From Flavobacterium limicola (GTDB taxonomy: Bacteria; Bacteroidota; Bacteroidia; Flavobacteriales; Flavobacteriaceae): DNA of 64,000 bases. The notes under the pieces were generated by a model. The model was not told the origin of the DNA and ran no database searches. It saw only the letters and a program-made list of their open reading frames with translations. This document shows positions 26,319 through 35,815 of the stretch, one piece after another. Numbering within the stretch: the first letter of the stretch is position 1; each line of letters begins with the position of its first letter. Where the stretch lies: NCBI RefSeq assembly GCF_003634755.1, contig NZ_RBXA01000001.1:186001-250000 (forward strand), in the 5' to 3' direction. The translations under genes and the position numbers were made by a program.

Positions 26319-26915
26319 ATGGCATACGATAAATTTAATATCCTTACCAGTAGTGCAGTGCCACTACCAATAGAAAATGTGGATACCGATCAAATTATCC
26401 CAGCACGTTTCTTGAAAGCTACCAAACGTGAAGCTTTTGGAGACAATCTTTTCAGAGACTGGAGATACAATGGAGACGATACTCCAAAAGCAGATTTCGT
26501 ATTGAATGACTCAACTTACAGTGGAAAAATATTAGTAGGAGGAAAAAACTTTGGTTCGGGTTCTTCGAGAGAGCACGCAGCTTGGGCAGTTTACGATTAT
26601 GGATTTCGTGCTGTAGTTTCAAGTTTTTTTGCTGATATCTTCAAAGGAAATTGCTTAAACATTGGTGTTTTGCCAGTTCAAGTGAGTCCAGAATTTGCCG
26701 ACACAATTTTCAAAGCTATCGAAGCAGATCCTAAAACAGAATTGGAAATCAATCTTCCGGAACAAACGATTACTTTACTAGCAACTGGCCAAAAAGAATC
26801 TTTTGATATTTCAGGATACAAAAAAGACAATATGGTTAATGGTTTTGATGATATTGATTATTTGCAAAATATCAAAGAAGAAATTGTTGGGTTTGCTGAC
26901 AAACTTCCTTACTAA
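26319..26915 (+). CDS. leuD: 3-isopropylmalate dehydratase small subunit
   Basis: A 198-residue swivel-domain partner of LeuC. The substrate-binding GKNFGSGSSREHAAWAVYDYGF motif is present, preceded by NVDTDQIIPARFLK, and both are diagnostic. The length matches the family. The upstream region contains AAATC-type short repeats up to the ATG, like those before trmN6 (31690-31760). It is expected to form the LeuCD heterodimer with the preceding gene. Confidence 0.96.
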   Translation: MAYDKFNILTSSAVPLPIENVDTDQIIPARFLKATKREAFGDNLFRDWRYNGDDTPKADFVLNDSTYSGKILVGGKNFGSGSSREHAAWAVYDYGFRAVVSSFFADIFKGNCLNIGVLPVQVSPEFADTIFKAIEADPKTELEINLPEQTITLLATGQKESFDISGYKKDNMVNGFDDIDYLQNIKEEIVGFADKLPY

Positions 26916-27039
26916 AAAACTCACTAAAATACAGTTATCTTAAGCTGAATTGTATTTTTAGTTAGGTAACTGTTTTATCTTTTTATAAAAACGACTACAA
27001 ATTATTAAAGTCAAAACCACTTTTAGCATCAAATTTATA

Positions 27040-28566
27040 ATGGAAAAAAGAAAAATTGAAATAATGGATACGACACTCCGTGACGGTGAACAAACCTCGG
27101 GAGTATCATTTTCTGCTGCAGAAAAACTAACCATTGCGCAATTGTTGTTGGAAGAATTAAATATTGATAGAATCGAAATTGCTTCTGCACGCGTGAGCGA
27201 AGGAGAATTTCAAGGTGTAAAAGGGATTATGACTTGGGCTAACGAAAAAAATTACTCCAATAGAATTGAAGTTTTAACCTTTGTAGATGGCGGACTTTCC
27301 ATAGATTGGATGAAAAAAACTGGTGCAAAGGTGCAGAATTTATTGACCAAAGGATCTTTGAATCATTTGACCCATCAATTAAAAAAAACACCCACACAGC
27401 ATTTTACCGAAATTGCTCAAGCCATAACTTTGGCTCAGCAAAATAATATTGAGACCAATGTGTATTTAGAAGATTGGAGTAACGGAATGCGTAATTCCCC
27501 TGAATATGTGTTTGAATATTTAGATTTTCTAACCAAACAACCTATAAAAAGAGTCTTGCTACCGGACACTTTAGGCGTTTTAATTCCTTCTGAAACTTTT
27601 GAATTTATTTCGAAAATTATAGCAAGATACCCTAACACCCATTTTGATTTTCATGCGCATAACGACTATGATTTAAGCATCGCTAATGTAATGGAAGCTG
27701 TAAAAGCTGGTATTCAAGGACTCCACGTGACCGTAAATGGAATGGGAGAACGCGCTGGAAATGCTCCACTTGAAAGTACGGTTGCTGTAATAAATGACTT
27801 TTTTCCGCAAATAGAAATCGGTGTAAAAGAATCATCATTATATTCTGTGAGTAAGTTGGTCGAAACTTTTACAGGATACAGAATTCCGGCAAACAAACCC
27901 ATCGTTGGTGATAATGTGTTTACGCAAACTGCCGGTATTCACGCCGATGGAGACAATAAAAACAACTTATATTTTAATAATTTACTTCCGGAACGTTTTG
28001 GAAGAAAACGAAAATACGCTCTTGGAAAAACATCCGGAAAAGCTAATATTGAAAAAAACCTTCAGGAATTAGGCCTTCAATTAAACCCTGAGGATTTAAA
28101 ATTAGTTACGCAACGTATCATTGAATTAGGTGATAAAAAAGAAACCGTTACCAAAGAAGATTTACCTTATATAATCTCTGATGTTTTAGACAGTCAAACC
28201 TATCAGGAAAAAATTATTGTCGAGTCCTATATATTGTCTCATGCAAAAGGCATGCGTCCATCGACCACTTTATCTTTAAAAATAGACGGTGAAATCATTG
28301 AAGAGCATGCACAAGGTGATGGACAATTTGATGCTTTCATGAACGCTTTGGCAAAAATATACAAAAGCAAAAATTTAGAATTGCCAAAATTGATTGATTA
28401 TGCCGTACGAATTCCGCCAGGAAGTAGTTCTGACGCATTGTGTGAAACCATAATTACCTGGACGAATAATGAAAAAGAATTTAAAACCAGAGGACTGGAT
28501 TCAGACCAAACAGTTGCCGCAATCATTGCAACCCAGAAAATGTTGAATGTTGTTGCTGCCCAATAA
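27040..28566 (+). CDS. leuA: 2-isopropylmalate synthase-family enzyme with C-terminal regulatory domain
   Basis: A 508-residue acyl-CoA condensing enzyme. The catalytic TIM barrel opens with IMDTTLRDGEQTSGVSFS and has the metal-binding HFDFHAHNDYD and the signature TVNGMGERAGNAPLE. Residues from about 370 on form the LeuA dimerisation/regulatory domain that senses the end product. Placed between leuD and leuB, leucine synthesis is the natural role. The family also contains citramalate synthases (CimA) of similar size, and eye inspection cannot exclude that activity. It starts 124 bp after leuD. Confidence 0.85.
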   Translation: MEKRKIEIMDTTLRDGEQTSGVSFSAAEKLTIAQLLLEELNIDRIEIASARVSEGEFQGVKGIMTWANEKNYSNRIEVLTFVDGGLSIDWMKKTGAKVQNLLTKGSLNHLTHQLKKTPTQHFTEIAQAITLAQQNNIETNVYLEDWSNGMRNSPEYVFEYLDFLTKQPIKRVLLPDTLGVLIPSETFEFISKIIARYPNTHFDFHAHNDYDLSIANVMEAVKAGIQGLHVTVNGMGERAGNAPLESTVAVINDFFPQIEIGVKESSLYSVSKLVETFTGYRIPANKPIVGDNVFTQTAGIHADGDNKNNLYFNNLLPERFGRKRKYALGKTSGKANIEKNLQELGLQLNPEDLKLVTQRIIELGDKKETVTKEDLPYIISDVLDSQTYQEKIIVESYILSHAKGMRPSTTLSLKIDGEIIEEHAQGDGQFDAFMNALAKIYKSKNLELPKLIDYAVRIPPGSSSDALCETIITWTNNEKEFKTRGLDSDQTVAAIIATQKMLNVVAAQ

Positions 28567-28599
28567 TAAATAGAAATACATTAATATAAAATATACCTA

Positions 28600-29661
28600 A
28601 TGAAATTTAACATAGCCCTATTAGCCGGAGACGGAATTGGACCAGAAGTAATTAATGAAGCCGTAAAAGTTTCTGATGCTATTGCAAAAAAATTTAACCA
28701 TGAAATCACTTGGACGCCTGCACTTACAGGAGCTTGTGCCATTGATGCCGTTGGAGTTCCTTATCCTGATGAAACGCATGAAATTTGTATGGCAGCTGAC
28801 GCCGTTCTATTTGGAGCTATTGGACATCCAAAATATGATAACGACCCAAGTGCGCCTGTAAGACCCGAACAAGGTTTATTATTGATGCGTAAAAAATTAG
28901 GTTTGTTTGCCAATGTACGTCCAACCTTTACATTTCCATCTTTAATTGATAATTCTCCTTTAAAAAGAGAACGCATTGAAGGAACTGATTTGGTTTTCTT
29001 AAGAGAACTTACTGGAGGAATATATTTTGGAGAAAAAGGAAGAAAAGACGATGGCGAAACAGCTTTTGACACCTGTACGTACACCAGATCTGAAGTACAA
29101 CGTTTAGCAAAAAAAGGTTTTGAATTAGCAATGACACGAACTAAAAAATTATGTTGTGTAGACAAAGCCAATGTAATGGAAACTTCCCGATTATGGAGAG
29201 AAACAGTACAAGCCATGGAAAAGGACTATCCAGAGGTGGAGGTGAGTTATGAATTTGTTGATGCGGTTGCCATGCGTTTGGTACAATGGCCAAACTCTTA
29301 TGACGTATTGATTACCGAAAACTTGTTTGGAGATATATTAACGGATGAAGCTTCTGTAATATCAGGTTCTATGGGATTGATGCCTTCTGCATCTGTTGGA
29401 GAACATACTTCATTGTACGAGCCTATTCACGGATCTTATCCACAAGCTACAGGATTAAATATCGCTAATCCATTAGCTACGGTTTTATCTGCTGCAATGA
29501 TGTTTGAAGATGCTTTTGGATTAAAAGAAGAAGCAGAAGCTATTAGAGCGGTGGTGAATAAATCCTTAGAACAAGGAATTGTAACCGAAGATTTAGTTGC
29601 AAAGGGAAGTAAAGCGTATAAAACGAGTGAAGTTGGCGACTGGTTAGTTGCTAATCTATAA
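28600..29661 (+). CDS. leuB: 3-isopropylmalate dehydrogenase
   Basis: A 353-residue NAD-dependent beta-decarboxylating dehydrogenase that oxidises 3-isopropylmalate. It shows the start IALLAGDGIGPEV, the substrate/Mg motif LFGDILTDEASVISGSMG and the HGSYPQATGLNIANP nucleotide loop. The Arg-containing FANVRP and LREL motifs are present. It is the last gene of the leu cluster, 33 bp after leuA, and it ends about 100 bp before a strong terminator. No ilv genes are in the window. Confidence 0.96.
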   Translation: MKFNIALLAGDGIGPEVINEAVKVSDAIAKKFNHEITWTPALTGACAIDAVGVPYPDETHEICMAADAVLFGAIGHPKYDNDPSAPVRPEQGLLLMRKKLGLFANVRPTFTFPSLIDNSPLKRERIEGTDLVFLRELTGGIYFGEKGRKDDGETAFDTCTYTRSEVQRLAKKGFELAMTRTKKLCCVDKANVMETSRLWRETVQAMEKDYPEVEVSYEFVDAVAMRLVQWPNSYDVLITENLFGDILTDEASVISGSMGLMPSASVGEHTSLYEPIHGSYPQATGLNIANPLATVLSAAMMFEDAFGLKEEAEAIRAVVNKSLEQGIVTEDLVAKGSKAYKTSEVGDWLVANL

Positions 29662-29762
29662 AATTTATTTTGTTTAAAAATTGAGCAATAGCTAAGATTA
29701 CAACCTGAAAAACAACACTCACTTTTAGCTCTTACTCAGCTTTAAACCAAATAATAAACAAC

Positions 29763-29794
29763 AAAAAAGGTGTCAATAAATTGACACCTTTTTT
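29763..29794. terminator. Bidirectional terminator between leuB and the RRM gene
   Basis: AAAAAAGGTGTCAA (29763-29776) and TTGACACCTTTTTT (29781-29794) form a perfect 14-bp stem with a 4-nt loop and A/T tails. It serves both convergent genes. Confidence 0.92.
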
Positions 29795-29812
29795 TATAGC
29801 TAGAAAAAAATA

Positions 29813-30175
29813 TTAATATCCTCCTCTGTTTCCACCACCACGGTTTTCTCCACCACGGCTGTTTCCACCACCATAACCACCGCGTGAATCTCCACCACGA
29901 CTGTTATTGTTAAAACTTCTTCTTTCACCTTCTGGTTTAGGCTCAGATTTGTTTACTACGATTGCACGTCCTTGAACAGTAGCTCCGTTCAATTCGTCAA
30001 TTGCTTTTTGAGCTTCGTCATCATTTGGCATCTCAACAAAACCAAATCCTTTACTTCTTCCTGTAAATTTATCAGTAATAATTTTAACTGAATCAACTGC
30101 TCCGTAAGCCTCGAAAGACTCTCTTAAATCTGCTTCCTCAATACTGAATGGAAGGCTTCCAACAAAAATATTCAT
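29813..30175 (-). CDS. Glycine-rich RRM RNA-binding protein
   Basis: A 120-residue protein with one RNA recognition motif and a Gly/Arg tail. RNP2 is NIFVGSLPF (residues 2-10) and RNP1 is KGFGFVEM (about 42-49), correctly spaced. The tail from about residue 85 is RGG-rich (SRGGYGGGNSRGG). Such proteins act as RNA chaperones, often cold-inducible, in Bacteroidota and cyanobacteria; that role is inferred from the family. The gene stands alone, with 380 bp of AT-rich DNA upstream toward rpsP. Confidence 0.93.
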   Translation of the reverse strand: MNIFVGSLPFSIEEADLRESFEAYGAVDSVKIITDKFTGRSKGFGFVEMPNDDEAQKAIDELNGATVQGRAIVVNKSEPKPEGERRSFNNNSRGGDSRGGYGGGNSRGGENRGGGNRGGY

Positions 30176-30559
30176 ATGTACTTATTTAAATAATAGAGCA
30201 AATGTACGTCTATTTTTTTCTAATCCACTATAAATTAGCTTATTTATGTTTTTTATTTTAATTAAAAAAATAAAAAGAATATTCTAAAACACCTAATTCA
30301 AGGGTTTTAGGAATTTAACACAGCATAATTTCCAAAATCATTAACTTCCCTGAAACTAATAAAATATCGCGATAAAAATTAACAACATCAAATTTTAAAC
30401 AAATAATACAGACTTATAACATACAAAACAAAATCAAAAACAACCCTAATCCATTATCATTCATTTAAGTATAGTCAGATTAGTATTTATCAATAAAAGA
30501 TGTATCTTTGCACCCTTAATTAACAGAGGTCGAGTACCTCAAAATTTAATCATAAGATT
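30176..30559. promoter_or_regulatory. Intergenic region with likely rpsP promoter
   Basis: No gene is seen in these 384 AT-rich bases. TATCTTTG at 30503-30510 matches the TAnnTTTG -7 box and lies 50 bp before rpsP, giving a leader of about 40 nt. The -33 element is weak (TTAG near 30480). The divergent RRM promoter should lie at the left end. Confidence 0.6.
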
Positions 30560-31117
30560 ATGTCAGTAAAAATTAGATTACAAAGACACGGTAAAAAAGG
30601 AAAACCTTTTTACTGGGTTGTAGCTGCAGATGCACGCTCAAAAAGAGACGGTAAATACCTTGAAAAAATTGGTACTTACAATCCAAACACAAACCCAGCA
30701 ACTATCGACTTAAACCTTGATAGCGCAGTAAAATGGTTGCACAATGGTGCTCAACCAACTGATACTGCAAAAGCGATTCTTTCTTACAAAGGAGCTTTAT
30801 TGAAACATCACCTTGATGGTGGTATCCGTAAAGGAGCTTTAACTCAAGAACAAGCTGATGCTAAATTAAATGCTTGGTTAGATGCTAAATCTGGAAAAGT
30901 TGATGCTAAAAAAGAAGGTTTAACAAAAGCGCAAGCTGACGTTAAAGCTAAAGCTTTCAAAGCAGAACAAGATGTTAACGCTAAACGTTTAGCTGCAGCT
31001 GCTCAAGCAGAAGCTGATGCTATCGCTGCTGCAACACCAGCTGTTGAAGAAGTTGCTGAAGTTGAAGCTGAAGAAGCTCCTGCTGCAGAAGAAAATAACG
31101 AAACAACTGAAGCATAA
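30560..31117 (+). CDS. rpsP: 30S ribosomal protein S16 with extended C-terminus
   Basis: A ribosomal small-subunit protein. The first 80 or so residues are S16 (MSVKIRLQRHGKKGKPFYWVVAAD, then KIGTYNP). The remaining 100 are a Lys/Ala-rich and then Glu/Ala-rich tail, ending in acidic repeats. Total length is 185 residues, against about 80-90 in E. coli; long tails are usual in Bacteroidota S16. It is followed by rimM after 15 bp, the same rpsP-rimM linkage as in many bacteria. Confidence 0.96.
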   Translation: MSVKIRLQRHGKKGKPFYWVVAADARSKRDGKYLEKIGTYNPNTNPATIDLNLDSAVKWLHNGAQPTDTAKAILSYKGALLKHHLDGGIRKGALTQEQADAKLNAWLDAKSGKVDAKKEGLTKAQADVKAKAFKAEQDVNAKRLAAAAQAEADAIAAATPAVEEVAEVEAEEAPAAEENNETTEA

Positions 31118-31132
31118 TTTTAGAAGGCGAAC

Positions 31133-31657
31133 ATGCGTAAAGAAGATTGTTTCTATTTAGGTAAAATCGCTAAAAAATTTAGTTTCAAAGGGGAAGTTCT
31201 TGCCTATTTAGACACGGACGAACCTGAGTTATACGAAAACTTGGAATCAGTGTTTGTTGAATGCAACAAACACTTGGTTCCTTTTTTTATTGAAAGCAGT
31301 TCGCTGCACAAAAACGATTTCCTTAGAATTCGTTTTGAAGATATGAATACCGAAGAAGATGCCGACGCCATAATAGGTAACGCCATTTATCTTCCTTTAA
31401 AAATGTTGCCAAAACTTACCGGCAACAAATTCTACTTCCACGAAGTAATTGGTTTTGAAGTTGAAGACAAACGCCTTGGTGTTGTTGGGAAAATTCAATC
31501 TATAAATGATACAACAGCCCAGCCTCTTTTTGAAGTTTTAAACGGTGAAGTAGAAATCCTTATCCCCATGATTGACCATTTTCTTGTGAAAATTGACAGG
31601 GAAAACAAAAAAGTCATCATGGACTTACCTGAAGGATTAATCGAAATGTATCTTTAG
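31133..31657 (+). CDS. rimM: Ribosome maturation factor RimM
   Basis: A 174-residue 16S rRNA processing factor that binds S19 and helps mature the 30S head. The N-terminal domain starts DCFYLGKIAKKFSFKGEVLAYL, the RimM barrel signature. The C-terminal PRC-barrel part has HEVIGFEVED and ILIPMIDHFLVKID. The length is normal. It is placed directly after rpsP and before trmN6, with a 100-bp gap that contains AAATC-like short repeats. Confidence 0.94.
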   Translation: MRKEDCFYLGKIAKKFSFKGEVLAYLDTDEPELYENLESVFVECNKHLVPFFIESSSLHKNDFLRIRFEDMNTEEDADAIIGNAIYLPLKMLPKLTGNKFYFHEVIGFEVEDKRLGVVGKIQSINDTTAQPLFEVLNGEVEILIPMIDHFLVKIDRENKKVIMDLPEGLIEMYL

Positions 31658-31760
31658 AACAGTTTAATCGGTTATTTGTTTATTCGATTAATCTAAAATC
31701 AAAGTTTTAAGCTGCTGAAATCTGCAATCAAAAATCGTTAATCCTCAATCTGAAATCATC

Positions 31761-32468
31761 ATGTTTTCATTCAAGCAATTCTCAATCCAGCAAGATCGTT
31801 GTGCCATGAAAATTGGAACAGATGGTGTTTTACTTGGTGCTTGGGCGCCTTTGGAAAACCAACCCTTTAGCATTTTGGATATTGGAACCGGAACCGGTCT
31901 AATTGCTTTGATGCTAGCACAACGAAGTCATGCCGAACAAATTGATGCGTTAGAAATTGATGAAGAAGCGTACGAGCAATCCGTAGATAATTTTGAAAAC
32001 TCCCCTTGGAGTGATCGCTTATTTTGTTTTCATGCAGGATTAGACGAATTTGTAGAAGAACCAGAAGACGAATACGATTTAATTGTTTCCAATCCTCCTT
32101 TTTATACCGATGAATACAAATCTGACAACGAACAGCGCGATTTAGCCCGTTTTGCTGACGCAATGCCTTTTGAAGATTTAATTGAAGCTGCTGATTTATT
32201 ACTTTCGGAAAACGGAATATTCGCTGTAATTATTCCTTACAAAGAAGAGCAAAATTTTTTGGCTCTAGCCGCAGCATTCGAGTTATACCCCTTAAAAATC
32301 ACAAGAGTAAAAGGAACTCCAACTACCGAAATCAAACGCAGTTTATTGGCTTTTAGCCGAAATGAAAGTATGAATTTCCCAGTTGATGAATTAATTATCG
32401 AAACCGCGAGACATATTTACACCCCAGAATACATTGCCCTGACTAAGGATTTTTATTTGAAGATGTAG
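31761..32468 (+). CDS. trmN6: tRNA1(Val) (adenine(37)-N6)-methyltransferase
   Basis: A 235-residue SAM-dependent N6-adenine methyltransferase of the YfiC/TrmN6 family. The glycine-rich SAM site is ILDIGTGTGLIALMLAQR (about residues 38-55) and the catalytic NPPF motif is in LIVSNPPFYTDEY (about 109-121). The N-terminal [28 protein letters not shown] block is also diagnostic. A broken second copy lies 6 kb downstream (38591-39330), and this is the intact one. Confidence 0.9.
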   Translation: MFSFKQFSIQQDRCAMKIGTDGVLLGAWAPLENQPFSILDIGTGTGLIALMLAQRSHAEQIDALEIDEEAYEQSVDNFENSPWSDRLFCFHAGLDEFVEEPEDEYDLIVSNPPFYTDEYKSDNEQRDLARFADAMPFEDLIEAADLLLSENGIFAVIIPYKEEQNFLALAAAFELYPLKITRVKGTPTTEIKRSLLAFSRNESMNFPVDELIIETARHIYTPEYIALTKDFYLKM

Positions 32469-33686
32469 TTAATTAAACTACATTCAATTAACAAATTCAA
32501 CTTTCAAAAGAAAGAACCGTGAAGTCCTTTTGTAAAATGCAATAGTCTATTTCTAACCATCGTTGGAAACAACGAGCCCTTTATACCGTAAAAAAACATA
32601 TTCTTAGTTGGTTTAGAACAAAATTCCGCAAAACCCAAATAACATCATTCCTATACAAGAGTGAGCACTTAATATTCCATGAAATACAACTGCGTTTTAT
32701 TTCATGTATCTACATATTATGATGCAGATTTAGCTAAACAAAATTATAAGAAACAAGAGAAAGACGAATCCAAAATAAATGATTTTATCTTTAAAATTAA
32801 ATACCTAATTAAAGAATTCTTCCAAGGAGTTAAGTTCAAAGCAAATTGTGCGAATTTTTTCAAAAACAGAAAATTTCGCATATTAATTGAGTTAACCGAC
32901 CAATGTATAGAAAAATAAATAGAAAGGTGATTTATGTTTTAGACAACGAACGACTTAAATCCAAAAAAATAATTCGTTGAAGAATGCTCTTTTGTTACTA
33001 AATCTTCAAAAAAAATTGCGATTTTATTTTCTAAACAAATACAAAAAAATCTTTTTTCATCTGATAATCAATTATATCAGAATAAAGTAAAAAGAAAATC
33101 AGATGAAATGAAAAAAATATGCAAAGAAACTTAATTATTTCTGATTAGTTTATTATTTAACTTTATTTACACTTAAAGTGTAAAGCTGACCACTATTTCA
33201 ATAATACCTTTGGCTAATAAATTTCTTTAAAGATACCTTCAGTTAAGATGTAATAGGTTAATATTAATAAAATAATAATTTAACAACATCAAAAAATCTA
33301 TCTTTTAGAGGTCTTTAGGTAATTGAAAATAATAAGAATCAAAATAGTTTGATTCTTATTAAAATAAGTTTTAAATCGGCTTTTTCAACTAGTAATCAAT
33401 AGATTTTAATACAACAAAAGTCATCAACAAAAAATCACCGAAAACACACAGCAGTTTTCAAAATTATAGTGTTAGTCAAAAAGATTTTGCCGCTTCTAGA
33501 TTGTAAAATTATACACAAAATAGAGCCGTCTAAATAAACCGCTTGCAAGCAAAAATTAATGTTACTTTTTAAAGAGTTGGTTTGGTAACATTTCTTATAA
33601 AAAAATCAACCACAAAAAAAAAGCCATACTTCAAAAATGTTTTCGACGACATAAAGTATGACTGCAAATAATTAAAAAACAAAAAT
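32469..33686. other. 1.2-kb AT-rich stretch at the left edge of the GLPGLI island
   Basis: I see no convincing gene. A 79-codon open frame (32679-32918, plus) is Lys/Phe/Asn-rich, has no ribosome-binding-like signal or family motif, and may be chance or a remnant. A TACCTTTG box at 33205-33212 is too far upstream to assign to a gene. Composition is more AT-rich than the flanking housekeeping genes, which fits acquired or decaying DNA. The last 200 bp should contain the promoter of the small secreted protein. Confidence 0.5.
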
Positions 33687-34091
33687 ATGAAAAAATTATT
33701 ATTTGGCTTAGTGGCTACAGTTATGATTTCTTTTACAGGGTCTGCAAACACTATTGATCATACCTTAAATTCAGCAAATGAAGTAAGAACAGAAAAAGCA
33801 TCTATATCTATTCAAACTGCTGATGCTAAAACAGTTTACAATTTTAATTCTATCAATGATTTTAAAAATCACACCAATGAAATTATAGAGGACATTAATA
33901 GTCAATCACTTGAGGAGGCTTGTACTGTAACCATTACAATGGAAGTTTCAGTTACTGTAAGTGCTGGCATTGGAGTAGTTGGAGGAGAAATAACAACTAC
34001 CGTTTCAGGCTCAGTAACGGCTAGCTGTGAGGGAGCTGTAGCTGCTGGCAAAAAATTACGTGCAAGTCTTGTAGCTATGGCACAAGGTTAA
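33687..34091 (+). CDS. Small secreted Cys-containing protein, possible peptide precursor
   Basis: A 134-residue protein that I do not recognise from a named family. It begins with a Sec signal peptide (MKKLLFGLVATVMISFTGSA, residues 1-20). A polar, leader-like region of about 55 residues ends SQSLEEACTV. The last 56 residues are very rich in Thr, Val, Ser and Gly, with cysteines at 79 and 114. This two-part design, charged leader then small-residue core starting at a Cys, resembles secreted peptide precursors, but processing is inference. A stem-loop follows directly, then a GLPGLI gene, a broken GLPGLI gene and a TonB-receptor-like gene, all on the same strand. Confidence 0.65.
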   Translation: MKKLLFGLVATVMISFTGSANTIDHTLNSANEVRTEKASISIQTADAKTVYNFNSINDFKNHTNEIIEDINSQSLEEACTVTITMEVSVTVSAGIGVVGGEITTTVSGSVTASCEGAVAAGKKLRASLVAMAQG

Positions 34092-34101
34092 AAAATCTAA
34101 A

Positions 34102-34125
34102 AGCCCTAACTTTGCAGTTAGGGCT
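34102..34125 (+). terminator. Intercistronic stem-loop after the small secreted protein gene
   Basis: AGCCCTAACT and AGTTAGGGCT form a perfect 10-bp stem with a TTGC loop, 10 bp after the stop. The following bases (AATTTAAAAAAAA) are not a T run, so it may be a partial terminator or an mRNA 3'-end stabiliser that lets the first gene be expressed more than the genes after it. Confidence 0.65.
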
Positions 34126-34143
34126 AATTTAAAAAAAATGTTT

Positions 34144-34911
34144 ATGAAAATAAATCAAATTTTTCTTTTGCTTTTATTTGCAACAAATAGTTTCTCTCAA
34201 AACTTTATTTCTACTGGGCAAATAGATTATGAAATGATGATTTATTCTGGAATTTCGTATGATAATTATACTGCTTCATTATTGTTTAACGACTCCTTTT
34301 CGAGGTTTAATTATCGTAGCAAAGATATTGGAGATGTAGTTACTGAAAACAAAGTGAGCAATAACAACACCTCAATTAATATAAGAAAATCAGATACTAC
34401 TAATTATGCTATTTTTAATGATTTAAAAAAATCGGCTTTATATGCTTTAGGTGGCAATGAAGTTATTTTTGAAAATGAAACAAAACAAGAATGGGAGCTA
34501 GTAAACGAAGAAAAAAAAATAGGCAATTTATTTTGTTTCAAAGCGACTTGCGACTTTAGAGGACGCTCGTACACTGCATGGTACGCTACTTCTATTCCAA
34601 TACCGTTGGGACCATGGAAATTTAAAGGACTACCTGGATTAATTATTGAACTTTCGGATTCCAAAAATGAAGTGATTTTTTCTGTTAAAAAAATAGAAAT
34701 CCCTTTTCAAAGTGAAGTAAATGGTATAGATCTTAAATACAAGTTAATATCAAGAGAAGAAGCTAAAATAATTACTAGTGCACAATTGATCAAGCAAAAA
34801 GCTAAAATGGAAGAGCGAGCTAAAATTTTGGAAAGTAAAGTTTCAAAAGGAGAGCGTTTGAAAATAAATGTATCTACGCCTATTTTAAAAAGAGGAATTG
34901 AATTAGATTAA
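34144..34911 (+). CDS. GLPGLI family exported protein
   Basis: A protein of about 255 residues of the Bacteroidota GLPGLI family, named for its best-conserved motif, seen here as GPWKFKGLPGLIIEL (about residues 157-171). It has a signal peptide ending NSFSQN. Upstream of the motif is the usual WYATSIPIPLGPW lead. The start is the ATG at 34144, which gives a normal MK- signal; an ATG two codons upstream (34138) is possible. Family members are predicted periplasmic or outer-membrane associated, with unknown function, and are often near TonB-receptor-like genes, as here. Confidence 0.88.
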   Translation: MKINQIFLLLLFATNSFSQNFISTGQIDYEMMIYSGISYDNYTASLLFNDSFSRFNYRSKDIGDVVTENKVSNNNTSINIRKSDTTNYAIFNDLKKSALYALGGNEVIFENETKQEWELVNEEKKIGNLFCFKATCDFRGRSYTAWYATSIPIPLGPWKFKGLPGLIIELSDSKNEVIFSVKKIEIPFQSEVNGIDLKYKLISREEAKIITSAQLIKQKAKMEERAKILESKVSKGERLKINVSTPILKRGIELD

Positions 34912-34976
34912 GATGTAAAGATTGCAAAAATTAGACCCTTCCCTACAAATACTGCAGCAACTGACATTAAAAAGCA

Positions 34977-35779
34977 ATGAAATCATTACTCATTCTCCTA
35001 TTATTACCCTTTTATCTACTTAGCCAAAATTCGACAGGTGAAATTGTATATTCTTATTATGTAAATGATGGAGGTTACTACAAATCAACCCTTTCATTTT
35101 CTCAAACTGAAAGTCTATTTAAGAAAACTATAAAAAAAATGAAAAAAAGGTTGCTGTTAAGTCCGATGATGAAAAGAATGAAGTTCATTTAAGTTTCAAC
35201 TTAGATTCGACGATTCCGGAAGCATTAGGGATGTATACCAATTTAAAAGAAGGTTTAATTATTGAAAACATTTATCTTCCTGTAGGATTATCAAATAAAA
35301 ATGATACGCTTTACGTAAAAGATAAAACGAGAATTATTGATTGAGAAATAAGTGACGAAACAAAAAAGATAAGTCAATATCTATGTAAAAAAGCTATAGG
35401 GAAATTTCGTGGTAGAATTTATAAGGTATGGATTACCAATGAAATTCCCGTAAGTTTTGGTCCATGGAAATTAAACGGATTGCCTGGTGTAATATTGGAA
35501 GCCCAAGACGAAACAAAAACATTTATGTTTTTTGCTGAAAGTGTAACACTAAATAAATCAATAGAAATAAATCAAGATAAATTTATTGTTAAAAAATACG
35601 CTACACCTATCATTGCTAAAGACAAGACTATTGCTATGTACAAAAAAATAGAAGAAGATATTTCAATGAAAATAAGAACTTCTTTACCTAGAGATGTAAA
35701 AATTACTAGTACAAAAACTGAAACAAAAGGAGTTGATGAAAATGATTTTATTGAAAAAAGTTTCGATGATATAAAATAA
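34977..35779 (+). pseudogene. Broken GLPGLI family gene
   Basis: The N-terminal part (signal peptide MKSLLILLLLPFYLLSQN) starts at 34977. A missing base in the A run near 35131-35139 shifts the frame; restoring one A would continue IKKNEKKVAVKSDDEKNE. Further on, an in-frame TGA at 35342-35344 interrupts ...KTRIID/EISDETKK. The rest is open to 35779 and includes GPWKLNGLPGVILEA. Two independent lesions make sequencing error an unlikely full explanation. It was probably a paralogue of the preceding GLPGLI gene. Confidence 0.85.
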
Positions 35780-35815
35780 AAATAACGTATTACATTCTAA
35801 TACGACGATACGAAA

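Noticed and set aside
32679..32918. A 79-codon plus-strand frame at the left edge of the GLPGLI island
   Set aside because: Lys/Asn/Phe-rich, no recognisable motif and no leader signal. It is mentioned only as part of the gene-poor stretch.
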